Assembly (NCBI GenBank): GCA_958454405.1
Contig: CAUEBO010000012.1
Coordinates: 1 to 62,264, forward strand
Length of the DNA stretch: 62,264 bases
Direction: 5' to 3'
Source of the DNA: an uncultured Eggerthellaceae bacterium
GTDB lineage: Bacteria; Actinomycetota; Coriobacteriia; Coriobacteriales; Eggerthellaceae
Shown one piece after another: positions 32,784 to 42,426 of the stretch. The notes under the pieces are model-generated. The model saw only the letters and a list, made by a program, of their open reading frames with translations, was not told where the DNA came from and did no database searches. Within the stretch, counting starts at the first letter, position 1. Each line of letters opens with the position of its first letter. Both the position numbers and the translations under genes were made by a program.

Positions 32784-32983
32784 CCACATCGGCGCAAGCC
32801 GTGGCGTAGATCACCCTGAAAGCGGAGCGCGGTTGACGCGCGGTTCCGTTCGAGCGCCGTCGGCGAATGCAGCTGCGCGCGATCAGTCGAAGCAGCGGGG
32901 CGGTGGCGCAGAGCCTCCGATTGCCGATCGGTCTTTCCATGCAGACATCCGATCGATCAAGCAGAGGCAGCAGGCAGAAACAA

Positions 32984-33012
32984 CGCAGGCCGGGCATCGA
33001 GCCCGGCCTGCG
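32984..33012 (-). terminator. Terminator of the ArsB/NhaD transporter gene
   Basis: A 12-bp perfect stem, CGCAGGCCGGGC (32984-32995) with its complement at 33001-33012, and a 5-base loop. On the minus strand it is followed by TTGTTTCTGCC. It lies 54 bases beyond the stop at 33066. Confidence 0.85.
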
Positions 33013-33065
33013 CATCCGTCGGCCTGCGAACATCGCGGCCGCCGCGTTTCCCGTTGCCTGCAAGC

Positions 33066-34340
33066 CTACATCGGCGGGAACCTGACGATCAGGTACAGGC
33101 CGGCGATGACCACGGTCAGCATCATGATGGGGAAGCCCACTTTGAGGAAGCTGATGAACGTGATCTCGTGGCCGTTCTTCTTGCTGATGTCGCTCAGCAC
33201 GACGTTCGCGCTGGCGCCGATGATGGTTCCGTTGCCGCCCAGGCAGGCGCCCAGCGACACGGCCCACCACAGCGGGGTGACGTCCATGCCCGTGGACTCC
33301 ATGGCCAGCAGGATGGGGATCATCGTGGCCACGAACGGAATGTTGTCCAAGAAGCTCGAGATGACGGCCGAGCCGAACAGCAGCACGAGCATCGTGATGA
33401 ACACGTTGCCGCCGGTCGCGTCGATGAGGGCGTAGGCGAGCATCTCGATGACGCCGGTTTCGGACAGCGCGCCCACGATGATGAACAGTCCGGCGAAGAA
33501 GGCGAGCGTGGTCCATTCCACCTGGGAGAGCGCGTGTTCGATCTTTTCGCCCGAGATGAGCAGGAGGATGCCTGCTGCGCCGAGCGCGATGACGCTCGAC
33601 TCCAGGCCCAGCGCGCCATGCGCCATGAACCCGATCACCACGAGCGCCACCATGACGACGCTCTGCTTGAGCAGGCGGTGGTTCTTGATCTGGGCGTGCT
33701 CGTCAAGCTCCATGACGCGAGCCTTGTGCTCTTCGTTCACATGCAGCTTGCGGCCGTACAGGAAGTAGAACACGACCAAGATGACCGCAAGGATGATGAT
33801 GACGGCCGGCGCATCGTTCAGGATGAAGTCGAGGAACGTGTAGCCGGCGGCGGAGCCGATCATGATGTTCGGCGGGTCGCCGATGAGCGTCGCCGTGCCG
33901 CCGATGTTCGACGCCAGGATCTCGGTCATGAAGAACGGGATGGGGTTGATGTCGAGCATTTTGCACACGGTTATCGTCATCGGCCCGATGAGCAGCACCG
34001 TGGTCACGTTGTCCAGGAACGCCGAAAGCACGGCGGTCAACAGCACGAACAGCATCATGATCTTCCAAGGATCGCCCTTGGCAAGCCGCGCGCACTTGAT
34101 GGCGAGGAATTCGAACACGCCCGAAAGCTTCACCACGGACACGAACAGCATCATGCCGAACAGCACGCCGAGCGTGTTGAAGTCGATGTGCTCCATGGCC
34201 TGGTCGAACGTGAGGATGTGGAAGGCGAGCAGAACGAAAGCTCCGACGATCGCCGCCAGCGATCGGTGGAGCTTCTCCGTCATGATCGCCGCGAACGTCA
34301 CGACGAATATGAGTATCGAGATTATTTGGCTAGCATCCAC
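33066..34340 (-). CDS. ArsB/NhaD-type ion transporter
   Basis: A 424-residue protein with about eleven hydrophobic segments and the ion-transporter superfamily signatures FLDNVTTVLLIGP and ASNIGGTATLIGDPPNIMIG in the first half, and FLDNIPFVATMIPI with GACLGGNGTIIGASANVV in the second half. These two inverted SNxGG/DN blocks form the substrate site. Members move Na+/H+, arsenite or carboxylates; the sequence does not decide which. There is no arsR, arsA or arsC nearby, so arsenite efflux is not favoured. Confidence 0.9.
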   Translation of the reverse strand: MDASQIISILIFVVTFAAIMTEKLHRSLAAIVGAFVLLAFHILTFDQAMEHIDFNTLGVLFGMMLFVSVVKLSGVFEFLAIKCARLAKGDPWKIMMLFVLLTAVLSAFLDNVTTVLLIGPMTITVCKMLDINPIPFFMTEILASNIGGTATLIGDPPNIMIGSAAGYTFLDFILNDAPAVIIILAVILVVFYFLYGRKLHVNEEHKARVMELDEHAQIKNHRLLKQSVVMVALVVIGFMAHGALGLESSVIALGAAGILLLISGEKIEHALSQVEWTTLAFFAGLFIIVGALSETGVIEMLAYALIDATGGNVFITMLVLLFGSAVISSFLDNIPFVATMIPILLAMESTGMDVTPLWWAVSLGACLGGNGTIIGASANVVLSDISKKNGHEITFISFLKVGFPIMMLTVVIAGLYLIVRFPPM

Positions 34341-34523
34341 AACGGATCACCTTCTGTGCGTCCCATCGCATGCTCATGCGCGCCCCCTGTTTTCGTTGAT
34401 TTGCATTCATCGATCGACCCTCGCTGATTTTCTTTATTGTAGGATTCTGTTCGCGCATTTGACCGGGAATCATGCGATCTTCCATCGTTAGTTTCTATGA
34501 ATCGATAGATTCCAAAAATAAAA

Positions 34524-34555
34524 CGGCCCGCAGAATCGATTGGTTCTGCGGGCCG
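34524..34555 (-). terminator. Terminator of the polysaccharide deacetylase gene
   Basis: A 12-bp perfect stem, CGGCCCGCAGAA (34524-34535) with its complement at 34544-34555, followed on the minus strand by TTTTATTTTTGG. It lies 24 bases after the stop codon. Confidence 0.92.
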
Positions 34556-34578
34556 CGGCATCATCAATTGCGGTCGTT

Positions 34579-36129
34579 CTATTTCAGCGGGTACTCCAAC
34601 AGCTCGTCGATGGTGACGAACTTGTAGCCCTGCTCCTTCAGGTAGGGCAGTGCCTGCCGCAGCGCCTCGACGGTTTGGGATCGGTCGCCGCCGCCGTCGT
34701 GCATGAGGATGATGTAGCCCGGCTTGGCGCTTTTGATCTGCGCGACGATGGAATCGACCCCGGGGCGCTTCCAGTCGGTCGTGTCGATGTTCCAGCCGAT
34801 CTCGGAGGTGATGAGCGGCCTCAGGTTGCGTATGACGTCGGGACCGAAGTTGCCGCCGGGCGTGCGGATGGCGCGGCTCGCTTCGGTGCCCGTTGCGGCT
34901 TCGATGGCATCGTAGCCCTTCTGGATCTCGGCAACCTGCTCTTCCGGCGTCATGAAGCCCAGGTTCACGCCTTGGCCGCTGCCTTCCGCATGGTCGAAGG
35001 AATGCGTGCAAATCTGATGGCCTTCAGCGGCTGCGCGTTTCACGTGATCGACGCCCGTTCCCGTGATGCGGTCGCCGACGGCGAAGAACGTGGCCTTGGC
35101 TCCGTTCTCTTTGAGGATGTCGAGTATGGCTTCCGTGGAGTTCTCCCACGGGCCGTCGTCGAACGTGAGCGCCACCACTTTGTCGCCTCCGACGTCGGGC
35201 GACGTCTTGCGGCAGACGATGTTCGAAGGCTCTTTCGTCACCTGCTCGGCAACGAGTCCCGATATCTTGCCGGTTTTCGTGGCCTTCACGCCGTCGGTGC
35301 CGTCGCCCTCAAGAACATGGATGGCTCCGACGCCCTCTTCGACCACCTCGAAGGGAACGGGCTCCTCGACGGAATCCGAAGGCTCCTCTATCGGATTGCC
35401 GTTGCCCAGCTCCACGACGTCGCCCGCGGCGAGCTTGGCCGCCTCGTCGGTGGTCGCTTCGCCGTTGATGGTGGCGTGGAAGGGCTCGCCCTGCCCGGCC
35501 TCCAGCACGCTGCCGTCCACGGCCACCAAGTCGCCGGGTTGGGGCTTCATGCCGCTTTTCCGCAGGATGTCGGAGATGGTCTTGTCCCCGTCGACCTGGA
35601 ACTCGTTGCCGTTGAGCGTGATGGTGATGGGAAGGCTCTGCACGTAGAGCACCCCGCCGACCGCGATGGCCGCCACGATGCCGAGGCTGATGGCGATTCC
35701 GGCTATGCGCTTCCCGACGGGCATCTTCGGCTTCTGGGCGATGCGGCGGTAGCGGTCGTAATCCTGGTAGGGGGAGCCCTGCCTCGGGTTCACGGCGTTG
35801 CGCTGATGCGCCTGCCGGTAGCGGTCGTTCGCGATGCGTTGCTGGTAGTCGGCGTCTTGAACCCGGGCGACGCGCGGCGTGGACCCGGTGGCCGGGCGCG
35901 CGGAAGGCCGGGCGTGTGGGCCCTTCTCGGCATCGACCGCCGTGCGCGGCTGCTGCGCAGACGAGCCGACGTGCTCGCGGTTCGAACCGATCGGCACGTG
36001 CTTTCCCGTCTGCTCGAACCCTTCATCATGCTGGGCGTCAGGCGCATTCCCGCCTTGCGGCGAGGGCGCGCCGTCGTAAAAGTCGTTCGTCATGTTCTCC
36101 CCATGGTGGCGTCGTGCATCGCGTTGCAT
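34579..36129 (-). CDS. Membrane-anchored polysaccharide deacetylase with a DUF348-like domain
   Basis: A 516-residue protein. A Pro/Gln-rich cytoplasmic N-terminus of about 140 residues precedes one membrane segment (IAGIAISLGIVAAIAVGGVLY). Then comes a ubiquitin-like DUF348 module (ITLNGNEFQVDGDKTISDIL and following), and a NodB-homology domain with VVALTFDDGPWENS (catalytic and metal Asp), THSFDHAEG (metal His pair), RTPGG and ILMHDGGG. It would trim acetyl groups from extracytoplasmic peptidoglycan or polymer. It is divergent from the MurT-GatD gene, so the two cell-wall genes share a promoter region. Confidence 0.92.
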   Translation of the reverse strand: MQRDARRHHGENMTNDFYDGAPSPQGGNAPDAQHDEGFEQTGKHVPIGSNREHVGSSAQQPRTAVDAEKGPHARPSARPATGSTPRVARVQDADYQQRIANDRYRQAHQRNAVNPRQGSPYQDYDRYRRIAQKPKMPVGKRIAGIAISLGIVAAIAVGGVLYVQSLPITITLNGNEFQVDGDKTISDILRKSGMKPQPGDLVAVDGSVLEAGQGEPFHATINGEATTDEAAKLAAGDVVELGNGNPIEEPSDSVEEPVPFEVVEEGVGAIHVLEGDGTDGVKATKTGKISGLVAEQVTKEPSNIVCRKTSPDVGGDKVVALTFDDGPWENSTEAILDILKENGAKATFFAVGDRITGTGVDHVKRAAAEGHQICTHSFDHAEGSGQGVNLGFMTPEEQVAEIQKGYDAIEAATGTEASRAIRTPGGNFGPDVIRNLRPLITSEIGWNIDTTDWKRPGVDSIVAQIKSAKPGYIILMHDGGGDRSQTVEALRQALPYLKEQGYKFVTIDELLEYPLK

Positions 36130-36322
36130 GCGATGGTGCTGTGTTTGTGAGGCAACTCAAAATAGAGTACCACTATACTGGCATCGGATTGGCATAGGGG
36201 TGCACAATCGTTGCCTTTCCACTGAAAATTGTATGGAGGCTCCCTCCGCGCGCACGCGGCGGCGCCCAGTCGAGGGCGCCGAACGGTTTATACTGGACGA
36301 AACGAGCCGAAAGGATGTGCCC

Positions 36323-38581
36323 ATGAGCTTGCAATTCGCTGCCGCACGTTTCGTCAGCAGCGTTTCCACCTGGGGTTTGAAGAACGTGTTCCGCCGTCCT
36401 GCCGCCAACTTCCCGGGCAAGGCGGCGCTTCGCGTGGATCCGCAGGCCATCGCGCACGCGGCGAACAGGCTGTCCAAAGGCTCGATCGTGGTCGTGGGCA
36501 CGAACGGCAAGACGACGGTGACGAACCTTTTGGCCGACGTGCTGGAGGGCGCGGGGGAGCGCGTGGCGTGCAATCGCACGGGCGCGAACCTGGGCTCCGG
36601 GGTAGCCACGGCGCTGCTGCATGCGAAGCAGGCCGATTGGGGGGTGTTCGAAAGCGACGAATTGTGGCTGGCGAAGACGCTTCCCCAGCTGCAGGCGACG
36701 TACGTGGTGCTGCTCAACCTGTTCCGCGACCAGCTGGACCGCATGGGGGAGATCAGCCGCATCCAGGACAGCATCGTGGGCGCATTGGCCCAGTCGCCCA
36801 ACACGGTGCTGCTGTACAACGCCGACGACCCGCTGTGCGCCGCCATCGCCGATCGGGCGGAAGTCCGGACGGTGGGCTTCGGCATCGACGAGGACATGGG
36901 CCTTCCGCAGAACACCGTGGCCGATGCGCAGATGTGCCAGAAGTGCTCCGGCATGTTTGAATACGAGTACCGGCAGTACGGCCAGCTGGGGAGCTACCGC
37001 TGCCCCTCCTGCGGATTCGCGCGGCCCGCTTTGGACTACGCGGTGCAAGACGTGCGGCTTAAAGCCGATGGACTGTCGTTCGCGCTGCGCGGGCCGGGGT
37101 CCGAGGAAGCCGATCGGGTCGACGCCCAGAAGGTGCGCGCGCCGTTCAACGGCGCCTACATGGTGTACAACCTGGCGGCCGTCGGGGCGGCGGCGGACCT
37201 GCTCGGCTGTCCGCCTCCCGCGCTCCAGCGCGCCATCGACGCGTTCGATCCTCAGAACGGGCGCTTGCAGACGTTCGATCTCGACGGGCGCCGCGTGCTG
37301 CTCAACCTGGCGAAGAACCCCACGGGCTTCAACCAGAACCTCAAGATCGTCGCGCAGGATCCCGGCCGCAAGGTCGTGGCCTTCTTCATCAACGACAAAG
37401 TGGCCGACGGGTGCGATGTGTCGTGGCTGTGGGACATCGATTTCGAAGAGCTGTGCGCAAGCGGGGAGCTGGCGGTGCTCGCCGGCGGCCTTCGCGGCCG
37501 CGACATGCAGGTGCGCTTGAAGTACGCCGGCATCCAGGCGGACGTGGTGGCCGATGCCGACGACCTGCTCGCCCGCATCGATGTGCTGCCGCGCGACGTG
37601 AACGCCTACCTCATCGCGAACTACACGGCGCTCCCAGGCCTTCAGGACGCTCTGAACCGACGGACCCGGGAGGGATCCGCTTCGGGGGCTGCGGGCACCG
37701 CTTCGGGGGCTGCGGGCGCTTCCGCTCCCCAGCTGCGCCAGCCGTGCGTCCGGGCGGAGGATGCGCGCGCGTCGGGGCATCCTGGCGATTCCGACGCCGA
37801 CGCTTCGGGGGCGGCCGGCGAAGCGCCCCTGGTGATCGCCCACCTGTACCCCGACCTGCTCAACCTGTACGGGGATGGCGGCAACGTCCGCATTCTGGAG
37901 CAGCGGCTGCGCTGGCGCGGCGTGCCCGTCGAGGTCAGGCGCATCAACCACGGCCAGGCGGCGGATTTGTCCGACGTCGATCTGGTGTTCCTGGGCGGCG
38001 GGCCGGACCGCGAGCAGCGCCTTGCCTCCGTCGAGCTCATGCGCATGCGCGACGATCTGAAGGCCTACGTCGAAGCGGGCGGCGTCATGCTGGCCATTTG
38101 CGGCGGCTACCAGATACTGGGATACGAGTGGCTGCTCGGCGACGAGGTGGTGAAGGGGCTCGGCATCGTGGACATGACCACCGAGCGTCCCGGCACGTCG
38201 GCGGACCGGCTCATCGACAACATCGTGCTGCGCTCGCCTTCCGTCGAAGCGCCCATCGTCGGCTACGAGAACCATGCGGGGCGCACGCATCTGGGGGCGG
38301 GCGTGCAGCCGTTCGGCGAGGTGGTGTCCTCGGCCGGCCATGGCAACAACGACGACGATCGGCTCGACGGCGTGCGCTACAAGAACGTGATCGGCACGTA
38401 CCTGCACGGCCCGCTTTTGGCGAAGAACCCGGGCGTGGCCGACGACGTGCTGGCGCGGGCGCTTGATCGCCGCGCCCTGCGCGTGGGGGACGACATGCGC
38501 CCCGGGCCCCTCAAGCCGCTCGACGACGCGGAGGAGCTGGCCGCCAATGCGGCCCTGTGCGCGCGGCTCGGCGTCAAGTGA
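36323..38581 (+). CDS. MurT-GatD fusion: lipid II isoglutaminyl synthase in one chain
   Basis: A 752-residue enzyme that would amidate the alpha-carboxyl of D-Glu in lipid II. Residues 1-445 are MurT: the Mur-ligase ATP loop VVVGTNGKTTVTNLLADVL, NRTGANLGSG, ESDELWL, the four-cysteine zinc insertion CQKCSG...CPSCG, and the C-terminal DUF1727. Residues about 447-500 are a linker with SGAAG repeats. Residues about 502-752 are the glutaminase GatD, with HLYPDLLNLYGDGGN, GGGPDREQ, nucleophile Cys in LAICGGYQILG, and TYLHGPLL. In staphylococci and streptococci these are two genes; here they are continuous. The ATG at 36323 has an AAAGGA site. Confidence 0.93.
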   Translation: MSLQFAAARFVSSVSTWGLKNVFRRPAANFPGKAALRVDPQAIAHAANRLSKGSIVVVGTNGKTTVTNLLADVLEGAGERVACNRTGANLGSGVATALLHAKQADWGVFESDELWLAKTLPQLQATYVVLLNLFRDQLDRMGEISRIQDSIVGALAQSPNTVLLYNADDPLCAAIADRAEVRTVGFGIDEDMGLPQNTVADAQMCQKCSGMFEYEYRQYGQLGSYRCPSCGFARPALDYAVQDVRLKADGLSFALRGPGSEEADRVDAQKVRAPFNGAYMVYNLAAVGAAADLLGCPPPALQRAIDAFDPQNGRLQTFDLDGRRVLLNLAKNPTGFNQNLKIVAQDPGRKVVAFFINDKVADGCDVSWLWDIDFEELCASGELAVLAGGLRGRDMQVRLKYAGIQADVVADADDLLARIDVLPRDVNAYLIANYTALPGLQDALNRRTREGSASGAAGTASGAAGASAPQLRQPCVRAEDARASGHPGDSDADASGAAGEAPLVIAHLYPDLLNLYGDGGNVRILEQRLRWRGVPVEVRRINHGQAADLSDVDLVFLGGGPDREQRLASVELMRMRDDLKAYVEAGGVMLAICGGYQILGYEWLLGDEVVKGLGIVDMTTERPGTSADRLIDNIVLRSPSVEAPIVGYENHAGRTHLGAGVQPFGEVVSSAGHGNNDDDRLDGVRYKNVIGTYLHGPLLAKNPGVADDVLARALDRRALRVGDDMRPGPLKPLDDAEELAANAALCARLGVK

Positions 38582-38663
38582 GGCTTGCGCGGGCGGGCGC
38601 CCGGCCGGCTCGGACGCTCCCGTGCGCTCCTGTGGCGTTTTCGGAGAGAACGCGCCGGCGCGC

Positions 38664-38701
38664 TTGCAATGCCGTATAGCGCCCGGCACAATGCTGGTAT
38701 G
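38664..38701 (+). promoter_or_regulatory. Promoter of the LCP gene, apparently leaderless
   Basis: TTGCAA (38664-38669) and CACAAT (38687-38692) are 17 bases apart, and the start codon is at 38699, seven bases after the -10 element. There is no Shine-Dalgarno sequence, so transcription would start at or next to the ATG. Confidence 0.6.
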
Positions 38702-40252
38702 AACAGTCAACGCAGCAACTCTTGGCGTGCCCGCCGCGCGTCCGTCAACTCGAACCGCACTGTGCGCGCTTCGGAGGCGCCTCGCGATCCTGGCAGGTAC
38801 ACGCGCCACGACTCCTTCGATCCTTCCGCGTACTCCCGCCAGAGCGCATACGGGGCCGGCTCGTCCGATCGCCAGCGCTCCACGGCTGCACGCATGACGC
38901 AGCGCGATTACACGCTCGAGCGCAAACGGCGCAAGCGCAAGAAGGTCGCCGCCATCGTGGCGGCGGTGGCCGTCGTGCTGTGTTTGGGCGGCGCCGGCGC
39001 GGCGTTCGCCTACTACCAGGCCATCAGCGGCAACCTGCACGCGGGCATCGATCCGAAGCTGCGCGAGGCGCTTGTGGCCACCGACATGGCCGGCGAGCCT
39101 TTCTACGTGCTGCTCATGGGCGTGGACGGATCGAGCGAGCGCGAGGCGTCGGCCGAGTACGCCGGCGACCAGTTCCGCAGCGACAGCATCATGCTCGCGC
39201 GCATCGACCCGAAGGACAAGCAGGTCACGCTCGTCTCCATCCACCGCGACACGCTCGTCGACATGGGCGAGTACGGCCAGAACAAGATCAACGCGGCCCA
39301 TGCCATCGGCGGGCCCACGCTCGCCGTCGAAACGGTGTCGAAGTTCGCCGGCGTCGACATCTCCCATTACGCGGAAATCAACTTCGACGGCTTCAAGGAG
39401 ATCGTCGATGCGCTGGGCGGCGTCGATGTGAACGTTCCCATGGAGATAGACGACGACATGGCGGGGGGCCATCTTGATGCGGGTCCCCAGACGCTCAACG
39501 GCGACCAGGCGCTCATCCTGTGCCGTTCGCGCCATGCCTATGACGACTTCGGCGACGGGGACTCGTACCGCGCCGCCAACCAGCGCCTCGTGCTGTCGGC
39601 CATCGCGAAGAAGCTGCTCTCCTCCGATGTGGCCACCATGGCGAACACCATCTCGTCGTTGAGCGGCTACGTGACCACCGACCTGGAGATCACGGACATC
39701 ATCGGCATCGCCCAGACCATGCAGGGCCTCGACCCTGACAACGACATCTACTCGGCCATGGAGCCCACCACCTCCGAGTACATCAACGACGTCTGGTACG
39801 AGATCACGGACGTGGAAGCCTGGAAAGAGATGATGAGGCGCGTCAACCAGGGGCTGCCTCCCACGAAGGAGGATGTGGTCGACGAGGCGTCGGGCACCGT
39901 CCTCGCATCCACCGGCAGCGGCCCGACCGGCCCCAGTTCCAGCTCGAGCTCGGGAAGCGCTGCGACGGCGACGAAGTCCGGCTCGGTGGCCGTGCGCAAC
40001 GGCAACGGGATCGCCGGGGCGGGAGCCAAAGCCGTCGAGCGCCTCGAGGCGCTGGGATACCACAATGTGGATGCGGGCAACGCCGAGAACTTCGACTACG
40101 CGAAGACCATCGTGGTGTACCGGGAGGCAGGCCAGGCTGACGAAGCCCAGGCGATCGCCGACACGCTGGGAGCGAGCGTGGTCAAGCTCAACGACGGCAC
40201 GTACGTGTTCGATACGGGATTCCTGGTGGTTTTAGGAGCTGACTGGAGCTAA
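38699..40252 (+). CDS. LytR-CpsA-Psr (LCP) family glycopolymer transferase
   Basis: A 517-residue membrane protein. A charged cytoplasmic stretch of about 80 residues precedes one membrane segment (VAAIVAAVAVVLCLGGAGAAFAY). The LCP domain (about 130-300) contains FYVLLMGVDGS, SDSIMLARIDPKDKQVTLVSIHRDT and the Arg-rich CRSRHAYDDFGDGDSYRAANQRLVL. A Ser-rich linker leads to a C-terminal LytR_C domain (about 430-517: VAVRNGNGIAGAGAKAVERL). LCP enzymes attach teichoic-acid-like or arabinan polymers to peptidoglycan. It follows MurT-GatD by 117 bases but has its own promoter. Confidence 0.93.
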   Translation: MNSQRSNSWRARRASVNSNRTVRASEAPRDPGRYTRHDSFDPSAYSRQSAYGAGSSDRQRSTAARMTQRDYTLERKRRKRKKVAAIVAAVAVVLCLGGAGAAFAYYQAISGNLHAGIDPKLREALVATDMAGEPFYVLLMGVDGSSEREASAEYAGDQFRSDSIMLARIDPKDKQVTLVSIHRDTLVDMGEYGQNKINAAHAIGGPTLAVETVSKFAGVDISHYAEINFDGFKEIVDALGGVDVNVPMEIDDDMAGGHLDAGPQTLNGDQALILCRSRHAYDDFGDGDSYRAANQRLVLSAIAKKLLSSDVATMANTISSLSGYVTTDLEITDIIGIAQTMQGLDPDNDIYSAMEPTTSEYINDVWYEITDVEAWKEMMRRVNQGLPPTKEDVVDEASGTVLASTGSGPTGPSSSSSSGSAATATKSGSVAVRNGNGIAGAGAKAVERLEALGYHNVDAGNAENFDYAKTIVVYREAGQADEAQAIADTLGASVVKLNDGTYVFDTGFLVVLGADWS

Positions 40253-40314
40253 GGCTTCCGATGCTTCCTACGCGAATGCAGTCCTTGCTGGCCCCACGGC
40301 ATCGCAACCCTGAG

Positions 40315-40360
40315 ACGGGGCCGCGCACCGCGCGCTGAGAGCGCGCCCGCGCGGCCCCGT
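40315..40360. terminator. Bidirectional terminator between LCP and TraX genes
   Basis: A two-tier hairpin: outer 12-bp stem ACGGGGCCGCGC (40315-40326) with its complement at 40349-40360, and inner stem GCGCGC (40330-40335 with 40341-40346). The genes on both sides converge on it. Confidence 0.85.
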
Positions 40361-40369
40361 TCGCATCGC

Positions 40370-41122
40370 TCAGTATCCGAGCGTCCAATCTCCGAACAGC
40401 AGGCCCTTCGCACCCCCCAGCACGAGGATGTGCGCCGGATAGTACGCGTAGAAGAAGTACTTGAGCGGGCGCCCTCGCGAGCCGTCGTAAGCCAGAAGCA
40501 GCGGGATCGCCAAGGTGCACCCCACGAAGGCGTAGAGCGCGAACGGCAGATGCACCAGGTCGAGCGTGGACATGAGCTCAGACAGCCGGGGCAGTCCCGA
40601 TGCCGCAAGGGGCACGAGGACGGGGTAGACCACGCGCCGGCGCCGGTCGGGCACGACGCGGACCATGAGGATCATGACGATGCCCATGACGCCCCAGTTG
40701 CATGTGGCGCTGACGGCGGTGATGGCGGCGAATGCCAGCCAGAACAGCGCGCGGTTCTCCAGGCGGTCGTACAGGTACAGCACGGCCAGCCCCAGCAGCA
40801 GCGTGAACAGCACGTTGCCCTCGTGCGCGAGGAACAGCCAGTACGGCACCTCCGAGATCAATGCGAACAGGAAGAGCCTCGAGGCGTATTTGCAAATGTT
40901 CGAGGTGTAGCGGTAGCCCTCCACCAAGAGGAAGGCCATGACGGGAAACGTGACGCCTCCCACGGCGAACATGACGCACTGCGCTTCAAGGGGGAGGTAC
41001 GGATAGAAGACGTACGCGGCATGGTTCATGGTCATGCCGACGATGGCGACGACTTTCAGCGCGAACGACGACAGGCCGGCGCGGTCCTCCGAGGGCGTTG
41101 CTGGAGCGGTCGAAGCGTGCAT
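40370..41122 (-). CDS. TraX-family membrane protein
   Basis: A 250-residue protein with about eight hydrophobic segments and the TraX opening LSSFALKVVAIVGMTMNHAAYVF, followed by RLFLFALISEVPYWL and a C-terminal YAYYPAHILVLGG. The fold is that of membrane acyltransferases; the F-plasmid member acetylates pilin. Chromosomal copies of unknown target are common in Firmicutes and Coriobacteriia. The ATG at 41122 has AAGGAGG. No conjugation genes are close by. Confidence 0.88.
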   Translation of the reverse strand: MHASTAPATPSEDRAGLSSFALKVVAIVGMTMNHAAYVFYPYLPLEAQCVMFAVGGVTFPVMAFLLVEGYRYTSNICKYASRLFLFALISEVPYWLFLAHEGNVLFTLLLGLAVLYLYDRLENRALFWLAFAAITAVSATCNWGVMGIVMILMVRVVPDRRRRVVYPVLVPLAASGLPRLSELMSTLDLVHLPFALYAFVGCTLAIPLLLAYDGSRGRPLKYFFYAYYPAHILVLGGAKGLLFGDWTLGY

Positions 41123-41204
41123 GGGCCTCCTTGTTCGATCGGCGCGGCTTCGTGGGCATCCAGTATACTGCTTGCATGCAAGCGGGACGAGACGACGAAA
41201 GGCG

Positions 41205-42095
41205 ATGTTCCCCGTGCCCCAGGCGAATTCCATCGAGCGCGGCCTGCGTCGCGTTGCGCGCGCTGCCCGCAGCCACCGCGCCGTGCTGTTCTTGGCGGCG
41301 CTGGCCTTGTCCATGGCCTGCTTCGAGGCCCTTCCCGCCGACACGCTTGAAGGCTCGCTGGCCCAATCGGCTGCGCTCGCCGCTCTGGCGCTCGGCGCGG
41401 CGGCGCTCTCGGACCCCTGTTCGCTGAGGGTCCGCTCTGCGCGGTCCCGCGCTTCCGCGCGCCCTGAAGGCGCGCACGCCGCGTTTCGAGCCGGCCGCCT
41501 GCGCGGTTGGACGGGATACCTGCTCATCGTCGGCTTGGTTGCGGGGGCGGTGACGGCGCTTCTTGCCGCTTCGCCGGGAAGCGCGCCCTTCTCGGACGGC
41601 GCTTCGCCCCTTCCTCTGGTCGCGCGCGCCGCCCTGGTCGCTGCGGTCTGCCTTTTCACGGGCGTGTTCGAAGAAGGCCTGTTCCGCGCCGTCGCCCTTG
41701 ATGCGCTCCGTCCGGCATTCGGCCCGGGCCGTCGCGGCGTCGTGCTTGCGGCTTTGGCTTCTTCGGTGCTGTTCGGCGCGCTGCATGTATCGACGGGGGA
41801 CGCGGCGACGGCAGGGAGCGCCGTCGCGTGGCTGCAGCTTCTGCTCAAACCCGTGCAGGCGATGCTGTTCGGCTTCTTCATGGCGGCGCTGTTCGTGCGC
41901 ACGCGCAGCCTGTGGGCCGTCGCCGGAGCGCATGCGCTGTTCGACCTGCTCTACACCGGCCCGGTAGCGGTGCTTTCCGGCGCATCGCAGGCCACGTACG
42001 TCACCGGTTCCGCACCCGACCTGGTGCTGCTTGCGGCAACGACGGCTCTGCTCGTGCCTTCGGCCATCGCGGCGTATCGGAGCCTCTCGGCTTGA
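41205..42095 (+). CDS. CPBP (CAAX/ABI) family intramembrane metalloprotease
   Basis: A 296-residue protein with about eight hydrophobic segments. The glutamate pair and arginine of motif 1 are in TGVFEEGLFRAVALDALRP, motif 2 His is in VLFGALHVSTG, and motif 3 His is in GAHALFDLLY. Members cleave membrane proteins or confer self-immunity to peptides. A TATACT -10-like element lies at 41164-41169. The ribosome site before the ATG at 41205 (GAAAGG) is close, so the exact start is uncertain. Confidence 0.87.
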   Translation: MFPVPQANSIERGLRRVARAARSHRAVLFLAALALSMACFEALPADTLEGSLAQSAALAALALGAAALSDPCSLRVRSARSRASARPEGAHAAFRAGRLRGWTGYLLIVGLVAGAVTALLAASPGSAPFSDGASPLPLVARAALVAAVCLFTGVFEEGLFRAVALDALRPAFGPGRRGVVLAALASSVLFGALHVSTGDAATAGSAVAWLQLLLKPVQAMLFGFFMAALFVRTRSLWAVAGAHALFDLLYTGPVAVLSGASQATYVTGSAPDLVLLAATTALLVPSAIAAYRSLSA

Positions 42096-42426
42096 GGGGC
42101 CCCTCCGGCACGATGACGATTTCCTTACGGCGCGGCGTTGCGCGGGCTTTGCGCGTTGCGCGGTGTTTTCCTGGAGTAGCGGGGAAAGCACTTCAAGCGC
42201 ATGCGCCGGCACCGTTGGATCGAAATCGGTACTGAGGGCGCGCACTGCGCGAATGCGTTTTGCAGGCCTTGGCGCGACGCCCCCGTTCGTTCAAGACCGA
42301 TTTGAAGACGGGTGGATAATTCTGGCGATGATGTATAAGCTCGAAACAGAGCTCATGCGACGCTTATAGTGAAAAGCGTCCGGGAAACGGCGGTGCCCAT
42401 CGAAAGAGGGCGTAGGAGAAAGCTCT
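42096..42426. other. Intergenic region upstream of the adenylation-domain gene
   Basis: In this 331-base gap I see no gene. A 7-bp leader hairpin, GACGCTT (42359-42365) with AAGCGTC (42374-42380), lies about 46 bases before the ATG at 42427. GATAAT (42315) and TATAAG (42334) are possible -10 elements without clear -35 partners. The lower GC near 42300-42345 suggests the promoter is here. Confidence 0.5.

Noticed and set aside
35036..35050. GTTTCACGTGATCG, resembling parS
   Set aside because: Only the left half matches; the right half departs at the last three bases and the site lies inside the conserved deacetylase coding sequence.
36173..40063. A 1296-codon open frame on the minus strand opposite MurT-GatD and LCP
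   Set aside because: The plus-strand proteins are recognisable from end to end, and this frame is their third-position shadow. It has no ribosome site or family similarity.
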